Shown one piece after another: positions 8,192 through 16,545 of a stretch of 27,621 nt of DNA (the first letter of the stretch is position 1; the number at the start of each line of letters is the position of its first letter). Where the stretch lies: assembly GCA_019414645.1 (NCBI GenBank), contig DXLP01000011.1, positions 1 to 27,621 of the forward strand, read 5' to 3'. The stretch comes from Collinsella sp. (GTDB taxonomy: Bacteria > Actinomycetota > Coriobacteriia > Coriobacteriales > Coriobacteriaceae). Made by a program: the position numbers and the translations under genes. Under the pieces are notes generated by a model that was not told where the DNA came from, did not search any database, and saw only the letters and a list, made by a program, of their open reading frames with translations.

Positions 8192-9295
8192 CTACCCCCT
8201 CAGCGATTCGATGAGGAAGGCAGCAACCACGCCTGGGCCTCCAACCGAGGCGTAATACTTAGCACGCCCCAAGGCACCATCCGTCGCAAAACTCGGATGC
8301 TCGTCAACCCAGCCCTCAGGATCTTTGAGGATGGCAGCGAGATTTGCGCGCTTCCACGGCTTGAGGTCGTCAAGCGAAAAGTCCCCGGCGTCCAAGGCCG
8401 CTTGGAACTCCTTGGCCATCTGAACCAGGAACTCCTTATAGAACTTAGGCGCCAGGCGCACGTAGTTCCACATGTACGAATCGTACTTAATGAGCTGATT
8501 GAACTTGAGCACGCGCGCGACATCGACGCTTACGTGGTCGCGGGCATAATCCTCGCGAATCCAACGCTCAATCTCGGCATACTCGGTATTGACGCAAAAG
8601 ACCTTAGCCGAAGAATTGACCGAGGAATTCTCGTTGTCCTGGCGATACGACAACACGGCATCATGCAGGTAAACAGCCTTATCGGCGCACGCAATCACCT
8701 TAAAGGCAAATGACGTGTCCTGAAAGGATGCCCCCGGAGTCGGCAGGAACTTAATGCCGTTGCGCTCAAGAAAATCGCGACGGTACACGGCCGACCAAAT
8801 CGACGGCTTTTGTTTAAAGAACTGCGTCGTGTCGCTCGGGTGCACCGGCTTGCCGCAGTCCTTGGCCTTAAACATCTCGTGCAGCGAACGGCGCTCCTCG
8901 GGCTTAGACCAGTAGAAATCAAAGTTCGCCTTCGCAAAGTCGGCATTATTGCTATCGGCGGCCGAGACAAGCTTTTCGAGTGCGTCGGGCGCCATAAAGT
9001 CATCGGACTCCAAGATGCCAACGTACTTGCCACGCGCCATCTCCAGACCGTGGTTCATCGAGTCGCCGTAGCCGCTGTTGGCCTTGTCGATCATCTTGAC
9101 GCGCCCATCGCGCTCCATATACTCGTGGATAATCGCCGGCGAGTTGTCGGTCGACCCGTCGTTAATGCAGATGATCTCAATATCCTTGAGCGTCTGCGCC
9201 AGGGCGGAATCGAGACACTCGCGCAGGTAGCGCTGAACATTGTAAATGGGAATAAGCAGCGACAGAACAGGGCTGCCAGAGGCGTTAGTAGACAA
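8192..9295 (-). CDS. Family 2 glycosyltransferase (type B, first copy)
   Basis: This 367-residue first gene of the minus-strand glycosyltransferase operon has a GT2 core starting LSLLIPIYNVQRYLRECL, NDGS at 45-48 and ESDD at 96-99. Downstream blocks KPSIWSAVYRRDFL, LPTPGASFQDTSFAFKV and SYRQDNENSSVNS are shared with the 5952-7070 product. The start is TTG, five bases after an AAGGAG Shine-Dalgarno; I see no better in-frame ATG. Its upstream region (9296-9407) is shared with the divergent acyltransferase gene. It is inferred to work with the next gene as a pair, since the same B-then-A order is repeated downstream. Donor and acceptor sugars are unknown. Confidence 0.87.
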   Translation of the reverse strand: MSTNASGSPVLSLLIPIYNVQRYLRECLDSALAQTLKDIEIICINDGSTDNSPAIIHEYMERDGRVKMIDKANSGYGDSMNHGLEMARGKYVGILESDDFMAPDALEKLVSAADSNNADFAKANFDFYWSKPEERRSLHEMFKAKDCGKPVHPSDTTQFFKQKPSIWSAVYRRDFLERNGIKFLPTPGASFQDTSFAFKVIACADKAVYLHDAVLSYRQDNENSSVNSSAKVFCVNTEYAEIERWIREDYARDHVSVDVARVLKFNQLIKYDSYMWNYVRLAPKFYKEFLVQMAKEFQAALDAGDFSLDDLKPWKRANLAAILKDPEGWVDEHPSFATDGALGRAKYYASVGGPGVVAAFLIESLRG

Positions 9296-9361
9296 ATGTG
9301 CTCCTTAGGAAATACCTGTCGTTTCATGGTATCAAAGGGCCAGCGCGCCAGCGGGCGTTTA

Positions 9362-9367
9362 TATAAT
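9362..9367 (+). promoter_or_regulatory. Consensus -10 box upstream of the acyltransferase gene
   Basis: A perfect TATAAT at 9362-9367 lies 40 bp before the ATG at 9408, within the 112-bp divergent region. I see no good -35 hexamer at the right spacing, so the promoter call rests on the -10 alone. Confidence 0.45.
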
Positions 9368-9407
9368 CTATGGAGCCCGCAGAGGCAAACCGATACGAAA
9401 GGACGTC

Positions 9408-10538
9408 ATGCAGCCCAAAGCCGCACGCAACATACCCACCGAAGCGCTGCGTTTGGTCGCGGTCGCCGGCATCGCGGTGTTCCACACCTTTCAGTGGACC
9501 TTCCAAGCCGTCTGCGTCGGCGCCGTGGAATATGCCCCACTTGCGATGTTCCCCTATTCCGGCGTACTCGGTTTTATTAACTTGCTTGGCTGCTGGGCCA
9601 ACGAGGTCTTCTTTATGATCTCGGGCTATTTTCTCATCGCTTCGGCCGCGCGTGCTTGGGACGGTGGAGCAACGTGGAAGTCGCAAATGCAACGGACGGC
9701 GCAGCGCCTTGGCAAGGTCATTATGCCCACTGCGTTTTATTGCCTCGTGGCGCTCGCGTGGTCCACGGTCGTCTCACCCATTCCCGATGTTACCCTCAAT
9801 ACGCACTATTAGTACACGCTTGGGCTTGAGTTTATCTGGGTCTATGCCGCCACAGTTTTCATGGCGCCATGGTTTGGACTGGCCAAGAGCCGACTCTCCC
9901 AGAAAACCTACACGACGACGGTCATCGCCGTTGGAATCCTCGTATTCGTTGTTAACGGGTATTTGGCCGCCATGAGTGCGACAAGCGCCGGCGAGTTTTC
10001 TTGGCTCCAAAAGCTCATGAGCGCTACCACGTACGTAGTCGCGTTTTTGATCGGCGGACTGCTCCGCGACGTAACCGACGCCATGGATTCGGACAGGGCG
10101 GGCGCCTTGGGCATGCGCTCGCTCGTAACGGTTTTGGCGCTCGCCACCATCCTGGAAGGAGCACTCTCCTTCACCGGCAACCTCACGGCGATGGCAGTCC
10201 TCTCCTACAAATCAACCTCGTTGATCTCGTTTGCCCTCGCTGCCGCCTCTCTGCTCTTTGCGGCGACCCGGCGCAGGGCCTCAGGCAATCCACGGACCGC
10301 AGGTGTCATCGTCACCTTATCGACCGCCACGCTTGGTTTCTATGTGATGCAGTCGCTCACCAGTAGCCTGTGGCGTCCCGTCTTCAATACGTTGCTCGCA
10401 AACATACTGATCAGCCAAAACAGCCCGGCAGCTATATGTATCGTCACGGGTATCGTCATTAGCATCGTCTTTGCTCTGGCACTTCTCATCATCGATGCAA
10501 CTAGAAGTCTTATTGAACGCAAGCTCAAGAGGCAATAG
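9408..10538 (+). pseudogene. Acyltransferase-3 family membrane protein, interrupted by an amber codon
   Basis: The reading frame from the ATG at 9408 (GAAAGGA Shine-Dalgarno at 9397-9403) runs to a TAG at 9810-9812, then continues in the same frame to the TAA at 10538. Together they would give about 376 residues. The first part has the EALRLVAVAGIAVFHTF opening and the NEVFFMISGYFLI block of the acyltransferase-3 family, integral membrane enzymes that acetylate or otherwise acylate surface sugars. The second part supplies the remaining hydrophobic helices (FIWVYAATVFMAPWF, VAFLIGGLL, ALALLIID). Only the one stop breaks the gene; no frameshift is seen. So this is a recent nonsense mutation, a sequencing error, or a product made only by readthrough. 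Its place between two glycosyltransferase loci fits polysaccharide acylation. A 134-residue truncated product would lack most membrane helices. Confidence 0.82.
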
Positions 10539-10602
10539 ACACGCTGCCGTCAGACGCTAAAGCCGCTACAGCCGTGGCAGGTTCCTGCGTTTTATTCAAA
10601 GC

Positions 10603-10633
10603 TTGCCGCCAAGGTGCGCCGAGCCTTTACAAT
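10603..10633 (+). promoter_or_regulatory. Possible promoter of the GlfT-like gene
   Basis: TTGCCG (10603-10608) and TACAAT (10628-10633) are separated by 19 bp and lie about 75 bp before the ATG. The spacing is long, so this is tentative. Confidence 0.3.
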
Positions 10634-10708
10634 AGGACAGTCCCAAGGACGTATTCGATAGCTTCCGCGCTGCACTCACCCGCCGCGCGTGAAAGGATAT
10701 ATTGCCCC

Positions 10709-11728
10709 ATGCCTTCAACCCTTCCCGCTCCCATCGATAAGCTCGCCATTGTCGTCGTTACGTACAAGCGCCAGGAACTCCTGGCCAACTTGTTCGACTC
10801 CATGACCGAGCTTACGGCAGCGCCCTGGCGCATCGTGATCGTCGATAACGAGAATTCGCGTGAGACCGAGGCCATGTGCACCGCATTCAACGAGCGCCTG
10901 GCCAACCTGTGGGGCACCGACATCGAACAGCCCGACGCGAAGGGCGGCACCGACCGCGTCATCTACGCACCACAGCTCGAAAACGGCGGCGGTGCAGGTG
11001 GCTTCTCCGCCGGCACCAAATGCGCCTACGACCTGGGCGCCCAGTGGTTCTGGGTGATGGACGACGACGTGCTCGTCATCCCCGAAGGCATCGAGCGTCT
11101 TGCCAAGTGGACCGACCGCTACGATGTCATCCAGGGTTCGCGCCTGGACTTTGACGGCGGCGCCTTCTTTTGGCAGTACCAGCTCATCCTTTCGCTTGGT
11201 ATCCCCAACCCCATCGCTAAGTGGGACCTGGGCCCCAAGGGCTACCGCGCCATGAACCAGTTGTGCTTTGAAGGCGGCCTGTTCTCGCGCCGCGTGGTCG
11301 ACAAGATCGGCCTGCCGGATGCGCGATTCTTCATCTACGGCGACGATGCCTGCTACGGCTACGTGGCCAGCCAGCACTTCCCCGCCGCCGTTGTTGCCGA
11401 CGTGGTGCTCAAGCGTGCCCGCGCTGTCTCTAACTGGGATATCGCCGGCAAGCGCCAGCTCAACTCTACGAGCGACACCAACCGCTACTACATCATGCGC
11501 AACCGCGGTTATCTGGCCCGCTACATGCAGATTTACGGCGACTATCACCCCGCGCTGTTCCGTCTGGGCAACGTCGCGACCTTCTGCAAGGAGTTCATTC
11601 GCCTGGCTGCCGTTGACAAGTGCTTTAAGACCGGTATTCCGGCGCTGCGCCGAGGCATGAAGGACGCCCGCAAGATCGTCAAGGATCCCAACTGGAAGCC
11701 CATGCCGCCCATGAAGGACACCGAGTAA
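10709..11728 (+). CDS. Galactofuranosyltransferase-like family 2 glycosyltransferase
   Basis: This encodes 339 residues. I chose the ATG at 10709 because the GT2 fold begins at once (KLAIVVVTYKRQELL) and an AAAGGA lies upstream, though its 11-base spacing is long. An in-frame earlier start at 10574 would add 45 residues of low-quality sequence. The N-E-N-G-G-G-A-G-G-F block (about 91-99), the WFWVMDDDV motif (DDD at 118-120) and FIYGDDACY further on are those of the COG1216 group, which includes GlfT-type galactofuranosyltransferases and rhamnosyltransferases. It is probably a cytoplasmic-face enzyme adding sugars to a lipid-linked cell-wall polymer. It follows the broken acyltransferase on the same strand and ends 24 bp from a convergent gene. 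The exact sugar is not established. Confidence 0.85.
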   Translation: MPSTLPAPIDKLAIVVVTYKRQELLANLFDSMTELTAAPWRIVIVDNENSRETEAMCTAFNERLANLWGTDIEQPDAKGGTDRVIYAPQLENGGGAGGFSAGTKCAYDLGAQWFWVMDDDVLVIPEGIERLAKWTDRYDVIQGSRLDFDGGAFFWQYQLILSLGIPNPIAKWDLGPKGYRAMNQLCFEGGLFSRRVVDKIGLPDARFFIYGDDACYGYVASQHFPAAVVADVVLKRARAVSNWDIAGKRQLNSTSDTNRYYIMRNRGYLARYMQIYGDYHPALFRLGNVATFCKEFIRLAAVDKCFKTGIPALRRGMKDARKIVKDPNWKPMPPMKDTE

Positions 11729-11752
11729 CGGAAGCCGGAAACACCTCGGCGC

Positions 11753-13549
11753 TTAAAGCCGCTGGCACACCGTAGCCACATGCTGCCCATCAAAACCGAA
11801 CCCCCAGCGCATGCGACCCACGCCGGGGCGCGGTACACGGATTTCGTCGATGCCGTCGCGCTCTATGTCGAGTAGCGACTGCACGGCCAGCAATTCCAGT
11901 CCCAGCGCATCCACATCGGGGTCATACATCAAGTTAATCGTTATCAGCGGGCGCTCGTCCAGCATGCCAATCGTATCTGCTACGTCGAACACAGCACCCG
12001 TAGGGAAAACCTGGATGTCCCAGCGACCTGCGCCACACTTTCGCCTCGAGGCAGGATTGGCATAGCCCGGTAAGCCAAAGCAGAGCCCCTGCAAGAGCAG
12101 ATGATATGGCAGCGGCTTATCTGGGTCGGTCTCACCGATTCCCGCATCCCCCAGGATGCGGCTTAGCGCCCGCCTCACGGTATCCTCGTTCCCACGGCAC
12201 AGCCCGTCGCGAAACGCATCGACGTCTCGAATGTCTTCGGCAGCGCACTCAAACCACTCAACAATCACTAGACGCAAGGCCTGTCTAAGCTCGTTATTGG
12301 GCAATCGCAAAGCACGGAGGCGATTGCCATGCTCTGGCTCCTCAGTCATATCCGTCGTGAGAAAACCGGACAGATACAGCGCTGTCCACATGCCATCGTC
12401 AGGCGAGACATCTGGCTCTGCAGTGCCCAAACAAAGCGGGACCTCAGCGCACCCATGGGCCTCGAGCAAATCAAACAAGATCGAAAGGCGGTCGAGATTC
12501 CACCCGGCAACTACCCTACTCAGACAATCGGCATATCCATACAGATCGGCACGCACAGGCGCCGTGCAGCCTCGGCCCAGAAAACCGATCACACGCTCTG
12601 GACTCGAGCAATAGGCCCTGCCAAACCGATATCCCTCGAGCCATTCACGCGCATCATCCAGGTATTCCTCGCGCCCAGCATGATTCAACAGAGCCTCGAC
12701 CTCGGCATCCGAAAAACCGAACCAACGGTCACACCACGCCGACAGCGGCGTCGTCAGACAATACGAGCAGCCGCGCGAAGAAAGCGCCGCTTCGGCGGGA
12801 CCGGAACACTCCCCCATCAGACACGTCAGCCGCAACGAATCGCGCGCAGTGGCAATGGCGTCAAACAGCGCACGGTCAAGTAGTTCTGCCGGATCGGCGT
12901 CGGAAGCGTCCCTCGCGCTCGCACGGCGAGACCACGCCGCATCGTACCCATCAACGAGCAATACAACCTGCTCATCGCAGGCAATCTCCAGCAGCTCTAT
13001 GAGCACACCGAGCACCGAGTCAACCTCGTCCGCGCTCGCCACGCCACGCGCGACACGTTCGATGTGACGCACCTTATCTCGAGCTAAATCCGGAGCCTCC
13101 AAGAGCGCCAACAAGCGAGCGCACTCGCCCGAAAGGGCATCGCGCACGACGCCGGCAACAGCGGGGCCACGCCTCCCAGCGCCAGAAAAGTCCAGCGATA
13201 TCACCGGATAGCAAGCATACTCATCCCGATAGCGCCCGCCGTTCGCATCCCAAATCTGAGCATCGGCAAACAAACGCTGACCAGAGCGACCGACCGCTGG
13301 ACGCTCCAGAAAAGCCCTGAGCATCGACAAGTTCATGCTCTTGCCAAAACCCTCGGGTCGACAGCACACCACAACGGACGCGTCGCAGTCCAACACATCG
13401 GCAATAAACATGGTCTTGTCAACCAGCATGCAACGACCAATGGCATCGGCAAAATCATGCACACCGACCGGCAAAACCGCATCATCGACATGGTTGACAA
13501 GCCGTACGCCAAAAGTATCGTCACTGTTGCAATACTCCTGTTCAGACAC
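11753..13549 (-). CDS. Degenerate AAA-ATPase-like / PD-(D/E)XK-type protein
   Basis: This 598-residue protein starts with GTG (GGGAG eight bases upstream). Its N-terminal part matches the AAA-ATPase_like family layout (PF09820): V-G-V-H-D-F...MLVDKTMFI, then a P-loop-like CRPEGFGKS at 63-71 in place of the usual RPRRFGKT. The Walker B region reads LLVDGYD (198-203), where the family normally has DEYD, so the key glutamate is a glycine. EWLEGYRFG also fits the family. The C-terminus matches the usual nuclease-like domain (PF08011, DUF1703): GRWDI with D511 is kept, but the following strand reads ITINLMY (536-542) instead of an E-x-K core. The family is common in gut bacteria and its function is not settled. 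Here ATPase and nuclease activity both look compromised. It converges on the GT2 gene and stands alone. Confidence 0.72.
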   Translation of the reverse strand: MSEQEYCNSDDTFGVRLVNHVDDAVLPVGVHDFADAIGRCMLVDKTMFIADVLDCDASVVVCCRPEGFGKSMNLSMLRAFLERPAVGRSGQRLFADAQIWDANGGRYRDEYACYPVISLDFSGAGRRGPAVAGVVRDALSGECARLLALLEAPDLARDKVRHIERVARGVASADEVDSVLGVLIELLEIACDEQVVLLVDGYDAAWSRRASARDASDADPAELLDRALFDAIATARDSLRLTCLMGECSGPAEAALSSRGCSYCLTTPLSAWCDRWFGFSDAEVEALLNHAGREEYLDDAREWLEGYRFGRAYCSSPERVIGFLGRGCTAPVRADLYGYADCLSRVVAGWNLDRLSILFDLLEAHGCAEVPLCLGTAEPDVSPDDGMWTALYLSGFLTTDMTEEPEHGNRLRALRLPNNELRQALRLVIVEWFECAAEDIRDVDAFRDGLCRGNEDTVRRALSRILGDAGIGETDPDKPLPYHLLLQGLCFGLPGYANPASRRKCGAGRWDIQVFPTGAVFDVADTIGMLDERPLITINLMYDPDVDALGLELLAVQSLLDIERDGIDEIRVPRPGVGRMRWGFGFDGQHVATVCQRL

Positions 13550-13681
13550 CGTAACTTCTCCCTAAAACGCAGCACGAAGCCCATTGTAGCGAGCAGTTCA
13601 AGTGCAACGCTGGATCCGTGCAAAGGCATCGGGCAACGGTAGGAACAAAGGCCTTGAGGGGGCATAACAAATCGTTGTGCA

Positions 13682-13719
13682 ACAAAATGGGGCCCGATGC
13701 AACTGCACCGGCCCCCATT
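13682..13719 (-). terminator. Intrinsic terminator of the LPxTG-like gene
   Basis: A long inverted repeat, AATGGGGCCCGATGCA (13686-13701) against 13704-13719, forms a stem of about 15 bp with one G-G mismatch. It is followed on the minus strand by TTTTGTT. It lies about 35 bp past the stop of the 13753-15534 gene. Confidence 0.7.
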
Positions 13720-13752
13720 GCGAATCTTTAGTTGTCGGGCAACCGAAAGGGA

Positions 13753-15534
13753 CTACTCCTCGGAGTCGTTCTGCCCAGCAGCCTTCTTTTGCTGATCGAG
13801 CTTATGCTTGCCACTCACAATAGACGTGGCACCCAGCGTGGCCAAGCTTGCACTGGCAAGGCTCGCCATAACGATAAGGTCGCCCGTCTTGGGCATGTTA
13901 CCGCCAGATGACTTGGTCGTTGTAGTCGTCGTGGTTGTAGTGGTCACCGTCTTGGAGTCATTTTGCTCTTGGACTTGGTTGTCAGCACCGCTCTTGTCGT
14001 CGTCTTCGGGCTGTTTCTTTTCGCCCTCGGTCTTGCTCTCGTCCTTCTTCTGACCGGACTTGTCGCCCTTCTCATCAGAGCTAGGACCCTTATCGGATTC
14101 AGCCTTCTCGGAAGCCTTGTCCTTGGAGTCGCCCTTTGCGGCTTCGGTCTTTTCCGTGGAAACCTGATCAGAGTTGTCCTTGTTCTGGGCCGAGCCGTTA
14201 TTGACGCCAGCCATCAGCGAAGAACCCAGCGTAGAACCAAGCTGCTCGGAGAAAGAAGGCTTCTTGTCCGGCGAAGCAACGGGAGCGTCCGGCGCCTTAT
14301 TCGAGTCGTCCTTGGAAGCATCGGAATCAGGGGTCGTGTCAGAGCCGGAGCCGTTGTTAGAGCCGGTGTCAACGGACGAATCGCTCGAGCCGGTAGATGA
14401 GTTAGAGGTGCCAGCGTCGGTCGAACCAGAAGCGTCGCTGTCCGTATTGCCGGCAGAGCTTGAAGGCGAATCGCTCGCAGCAGAGCCGTTCGAATCGGAG
14501 CCGTTCGAGGTAGAGCCGTCGTTGGTAGTGCCACCAGCAGAGCCATTACCGTCAGCATCGGTCGAGGGCGCATCCATCCTGTCATCGTTGGCATCGTCAC
14601 TCGAGCCGTCATTCGAATCAGGTGTCGGCGAGGGCGCCGGCGCAGGCTCGGGCTGCACGGGCGTCGCAGCGGCAGCGGCCTCGTCCTCGGCGATATAAAC
14701 CAAGCAGTCCTTCAGCTCGTTGCGGTAGCGGTTCTTCCAGCCCTCATGATACTGGGGCTGACTTGAAAACTTGGTGGCGACATTGTTGACCACGCTATTG
14801 GAGAGCGCCGTCGCAAACTCGCGGTCGGACATATCGTTGGAAAGATTCGCCCAGCGGAAGAAGTCTCTGCAGCCACCGGTACCGCACATGTTGGTGATGC
14901 TCCACACCATACCCTTGACGCAATCGGCGCGGCCGGAGATGTCAATGCCAAGAGCGCTCTTAAGCCACGCCTCGGTCACCGCATAGTACGAGTTGTACGC
15001 ATACGCATCCTGCAGAGCCGAAAACTCAGCAGGATCGGTGTTATAAGCACCCTGGAAGGCCTCCTGTGCAATACGGCCCAGCTCGGTAAGCTGGTCGTTC
15101 TCGTACATGGCATTGCTCGCGTTGGAAATCTCGCTGCCGCGATCAATCGCATCCTTGAGCATGCTGTATTTTTCGGGGCTGTAGTTGTAGACCTGCTTCA
15201 TAAACGGAATGAGCGACCAACGGCGGTCGAACTGGTAATAGCCCAGCGCGTTGTAGCCGTCACCATACGAAAAGCCCTGGTTGTAGTTACCATGGCTCTC
15301 GTACTTGGTAAAGTACTTCATCTCGGTAGTCACGTTGACAAACGAAACGCCCTGGACCGACCTCAGCACGCCCGAGAAGGACTGCTGGGTGTAGAGACCC
15401 TTATCGATATCGGTGGCATCCGAGGCAACGCCTGGCGTGGGCTCCTCGGCAGCGGCGGGTGCCGGCGCGGAAACGGCGCCAAACGAAAGCGCCAGCGTCA
15501 GACCCGCGACAATAGCAGAATGCTTGGGCTGCAT
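13753..15534 (-). CDS. Secreted sortase-anchored protein with lysozyme-like N-terminal domain
   Basis: This encodes 593 residues. A signal peptide occupies about residues 1-29. Residues about 50-285 form a compact domain with Y-E-S-H-G-N-Y (E79) and G-D-G-Y-N-A-L-G-Y-Y-Q-F-D (91-103), the pattern of lysozyme/transglycosylase-like or chitosanase-like folds in which the glutamate is catalytic. Four cysteines (205, 217, 222, 277) could form disulfides. Residues about 290-540 are low-complexity linker rich in Ser, Asp, Gly and Thr, then Lys/Glu, ending in a run of threonines. MPKTG (547-551), a hydrophobic span and a basic tail follow, so it is a sortase substrate with Met in place of Leu. A GGGAGG Shine-Dalgarno precedes the ATG. 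It probably acts at the wall, cutting or binding peptidoglycan; the enzymatic call is an inference from the motif only. Confidence 0.78.
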   Translation of the reverse strand: MQPKHSAIVAGLTLALSFGAVSAPAPAAAEEPTPGVASDATDIDKGLYTQQSFSGVLRSVQGVSFVNVTTEMKYFTKYESHGNYNQGFSYGDGYNALGYYQFDRRWSLIPFMKQVYNYSPEKYSMLKDAIDRGSEISNASNAMYENDQLTELGRIAQEAFQGAYNTDPAEFSALQDAYAYNSYYAVTEAWLKSALGIDISGRADCVKGMVWSITNMCGTGGCRDFFRWANLSNDMSDREFATALSNSVVNNVATKFSSQPQYHEGWKNRYRNELKDCLVYIAEDEAAAAATPVQPEPAPAPSPTPDSNDGSSDDANDDRMDAPSTDADGNGSAGGTTNDGSTSNGSDSNGSAASDSPSSSAGNTDSDASGSTDAGTSNSSTGSSDSSVDTGSNNGSGSDTTPDSDASKDDSNKAPDAPVASPDKKPSFSEQLGSTLGSSLMAGVNNGSAQNKDNSDQVSTEKTEAAKGDSKDKASEKAESDKGPSSDEKGDKSGQKKDESKTEGEKKQPEDDDKSGADNQVQEQNDSKTVTTTTTTTTTTKSSGGNMPKTGDLIVMASLASASLATLGATSIVSGKHKLDQQKKAAGQNDSEE

Positions 15535-15602
15535 AAGATCCTCCCTGCATTGGTGTAGTTAAAGTGCAGTTTGCAAAGATAGAATCAGTATTGCAGCTCG
15601 TC

Positions 15603-15618
15603 CGTTGTTGCACAACAA
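15603..15618. repeat. Short inverted repeat upstream of the LPxTG-like gene
   Basis: GTTGTTG and CAACAAC are separated by CA, about 70 bp before the ATG of the LPxTG-like gene. A related GTTGTGCAAC lies downstream near 13674-13683. It could be a regulator site, but the AT/GT-simple sequence makes chance likely. Confidence 0.25.
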
Positions 15619-15661
15619 CCCCTCGGTAAACGGCAACAACCTTCCGCGAAATCTTAAGGAA

Positions 15662-16081
15662 TTAAACAAACTGGTCGTCGGGCGCCATCAGAAGCTCGCC
15701 GTATCGCTCCATCAGCCCGTCCCTCAACTGACAGAAAGCGGGGATATAGACGTTCAAGATGCGCTGAATCAAATCTTGAGCGAGCTTGTTGTCGTAGATA
15801 TGGACGTTCGTATTGCGGTCTCTGAGCATGTCTAGCCAGGCTGCCTCATCAATAAAGTCGTAGAATCGGTAGGACTCCTTCAAGATGGCACGAGGAGACC
15901 CCGACGCGGCAAGCGTGGCGCCCTTATACTCGAGCAGACGCTTAAGGAGCGTAATTGAGATACCAAAAACCTGCTCATAGATATACGCACATCCGGAGAC
16001 AACATAGTCGTTTTCGAAATCTTGGAATCGAGCTGTCTCTAGCAGTGCCAGACGCGAATCAAAGGCTTCGTACGACTTCAC
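15662..16081 (-). CDS. Orphan HI0074-family (HEPN-like) nucleotidyltransferase substrate-binding protein
   Basis: This 139-residue helical protein has the landmarks of the HI0074/NTase substrate-binding family (PF08780): F-E-N-D near 22-25, LLEYKGA, GSPRAILKES at about 61-70, and W-L-D-M-L-R-D-R-N-T-N-V-H. The last segment contains R89-x4-H94, the Rx4-6H motif of HEPN proteins. The family normally sits beside a small MNT nucleotidyltransferase and forms a toxin-antitoxin-like pair. No such gene is adjacent here. The start is GTG, 12 bases after the Rrf2 stop, with only a weak GGGG upstream, so it depends on co-transcription with the regulator and perhaps coupling. The function is unknown; an RNase or an adaptor role are both possible. 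Confidence 0.78.
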   Translation of the reverse strand: MKSYEAFDSRLALLETARFQDFENDYVVSGCAYIYEQVFGISITLLKRLLEYKGATLAASGSPRAILKESYRFYDFIDEAAWLDMLRDRNTNVHIYDNKLAQDLIQRILNVYIPAFCQLRDGLMERYGELLMAPDDQFV

Positions 16082-16093
16082 GAAAGCCAGCCC

Positions 16094-16525
16094 CTACAGC
16101 TTAATGTCAAAGTTGATTTCGGGGACGGCGGCCAGGTCGGCCAACGTCACGCCGTCGACGTACTTTTCGATCACGTCATCCAGACCACGCCAGAACTTGA
16201 CGGTGGAACACAAGTCACTGCGGGCGCAGCTGTTGTCGATGCCATCGCACGCCACCGGAGCCGTGCTGCCCTCAACGGCACGCAAGATGTCGCCGGCACG
16301 CACCTCGGCCGGGTCCTTGCCCATCATGTAGCCGCCGCCCTTGCCACGCACGCTCTTAAGCAGGTCCGCCTTCATAAGCGGACGCACCAGCTGCTCCAGA
16401 TACTTCTGCGAAATGCGCTCGCGGTCGGCAACCTCGCGCAAGGCAATCTTGCCCTCGGCGTCGCCCAGCGCCGCGATATAGATCATCAGTCGGAGGGCAT
16501 AGCGGCCCTTGGAAGAAATGAGCAT
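16094..16525 (-). CDS. Rrf2-family Fe-S-responsive transcriptional regulator
   Basis: This 143-residue protein begins MLISSKGRYALRLMIYIA, the standard Rrf2/IscR opening. It has a winged helix in residues about 28-65 (ISQKYLEQLVRPLMKADLLKSVRGKGGGY). Three cysteines, C93, C100 and C106, match the IscR-type cluster-binding set, so it probably senses a [2Fe-2S] cluster. It is transcribed away from sufCBDSU, the usual place for a SUF regulator, and is inferred to control both directions through the dyads in 16546-16620. The start is the ATG at 16525 with GGGAGGG upstream. An HI0074/HEPN-like gene follows in the same transcript. The symbol iscR or sufR would be a guess, so none is given. Confidence 0.88.
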   Translation of the reverse strand: MLISSKGRYALRLMIYIAALGDAEGKIALREVADRERISQKYLEQLVRPLMKADLLKSVRGKGGGYMMGKDPAEVRAGDILRAVEGSTAPVACDGIDNSCARSDLCSTVKFWRGLDDVIEKYVDGVTLADLAAVPEINFDIKL

Positions 16526-16545
16526 ACCTACCCTCCCATCGCATC

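Noticed and set aside
14000..14670. Possible recoded or foreign insert in the low-complexity part of the LPxTG-like gene
   Set aside because: The stretch is an in-frame Ser/Asp/Gly stalk, normal for sortase-anchored proteins.
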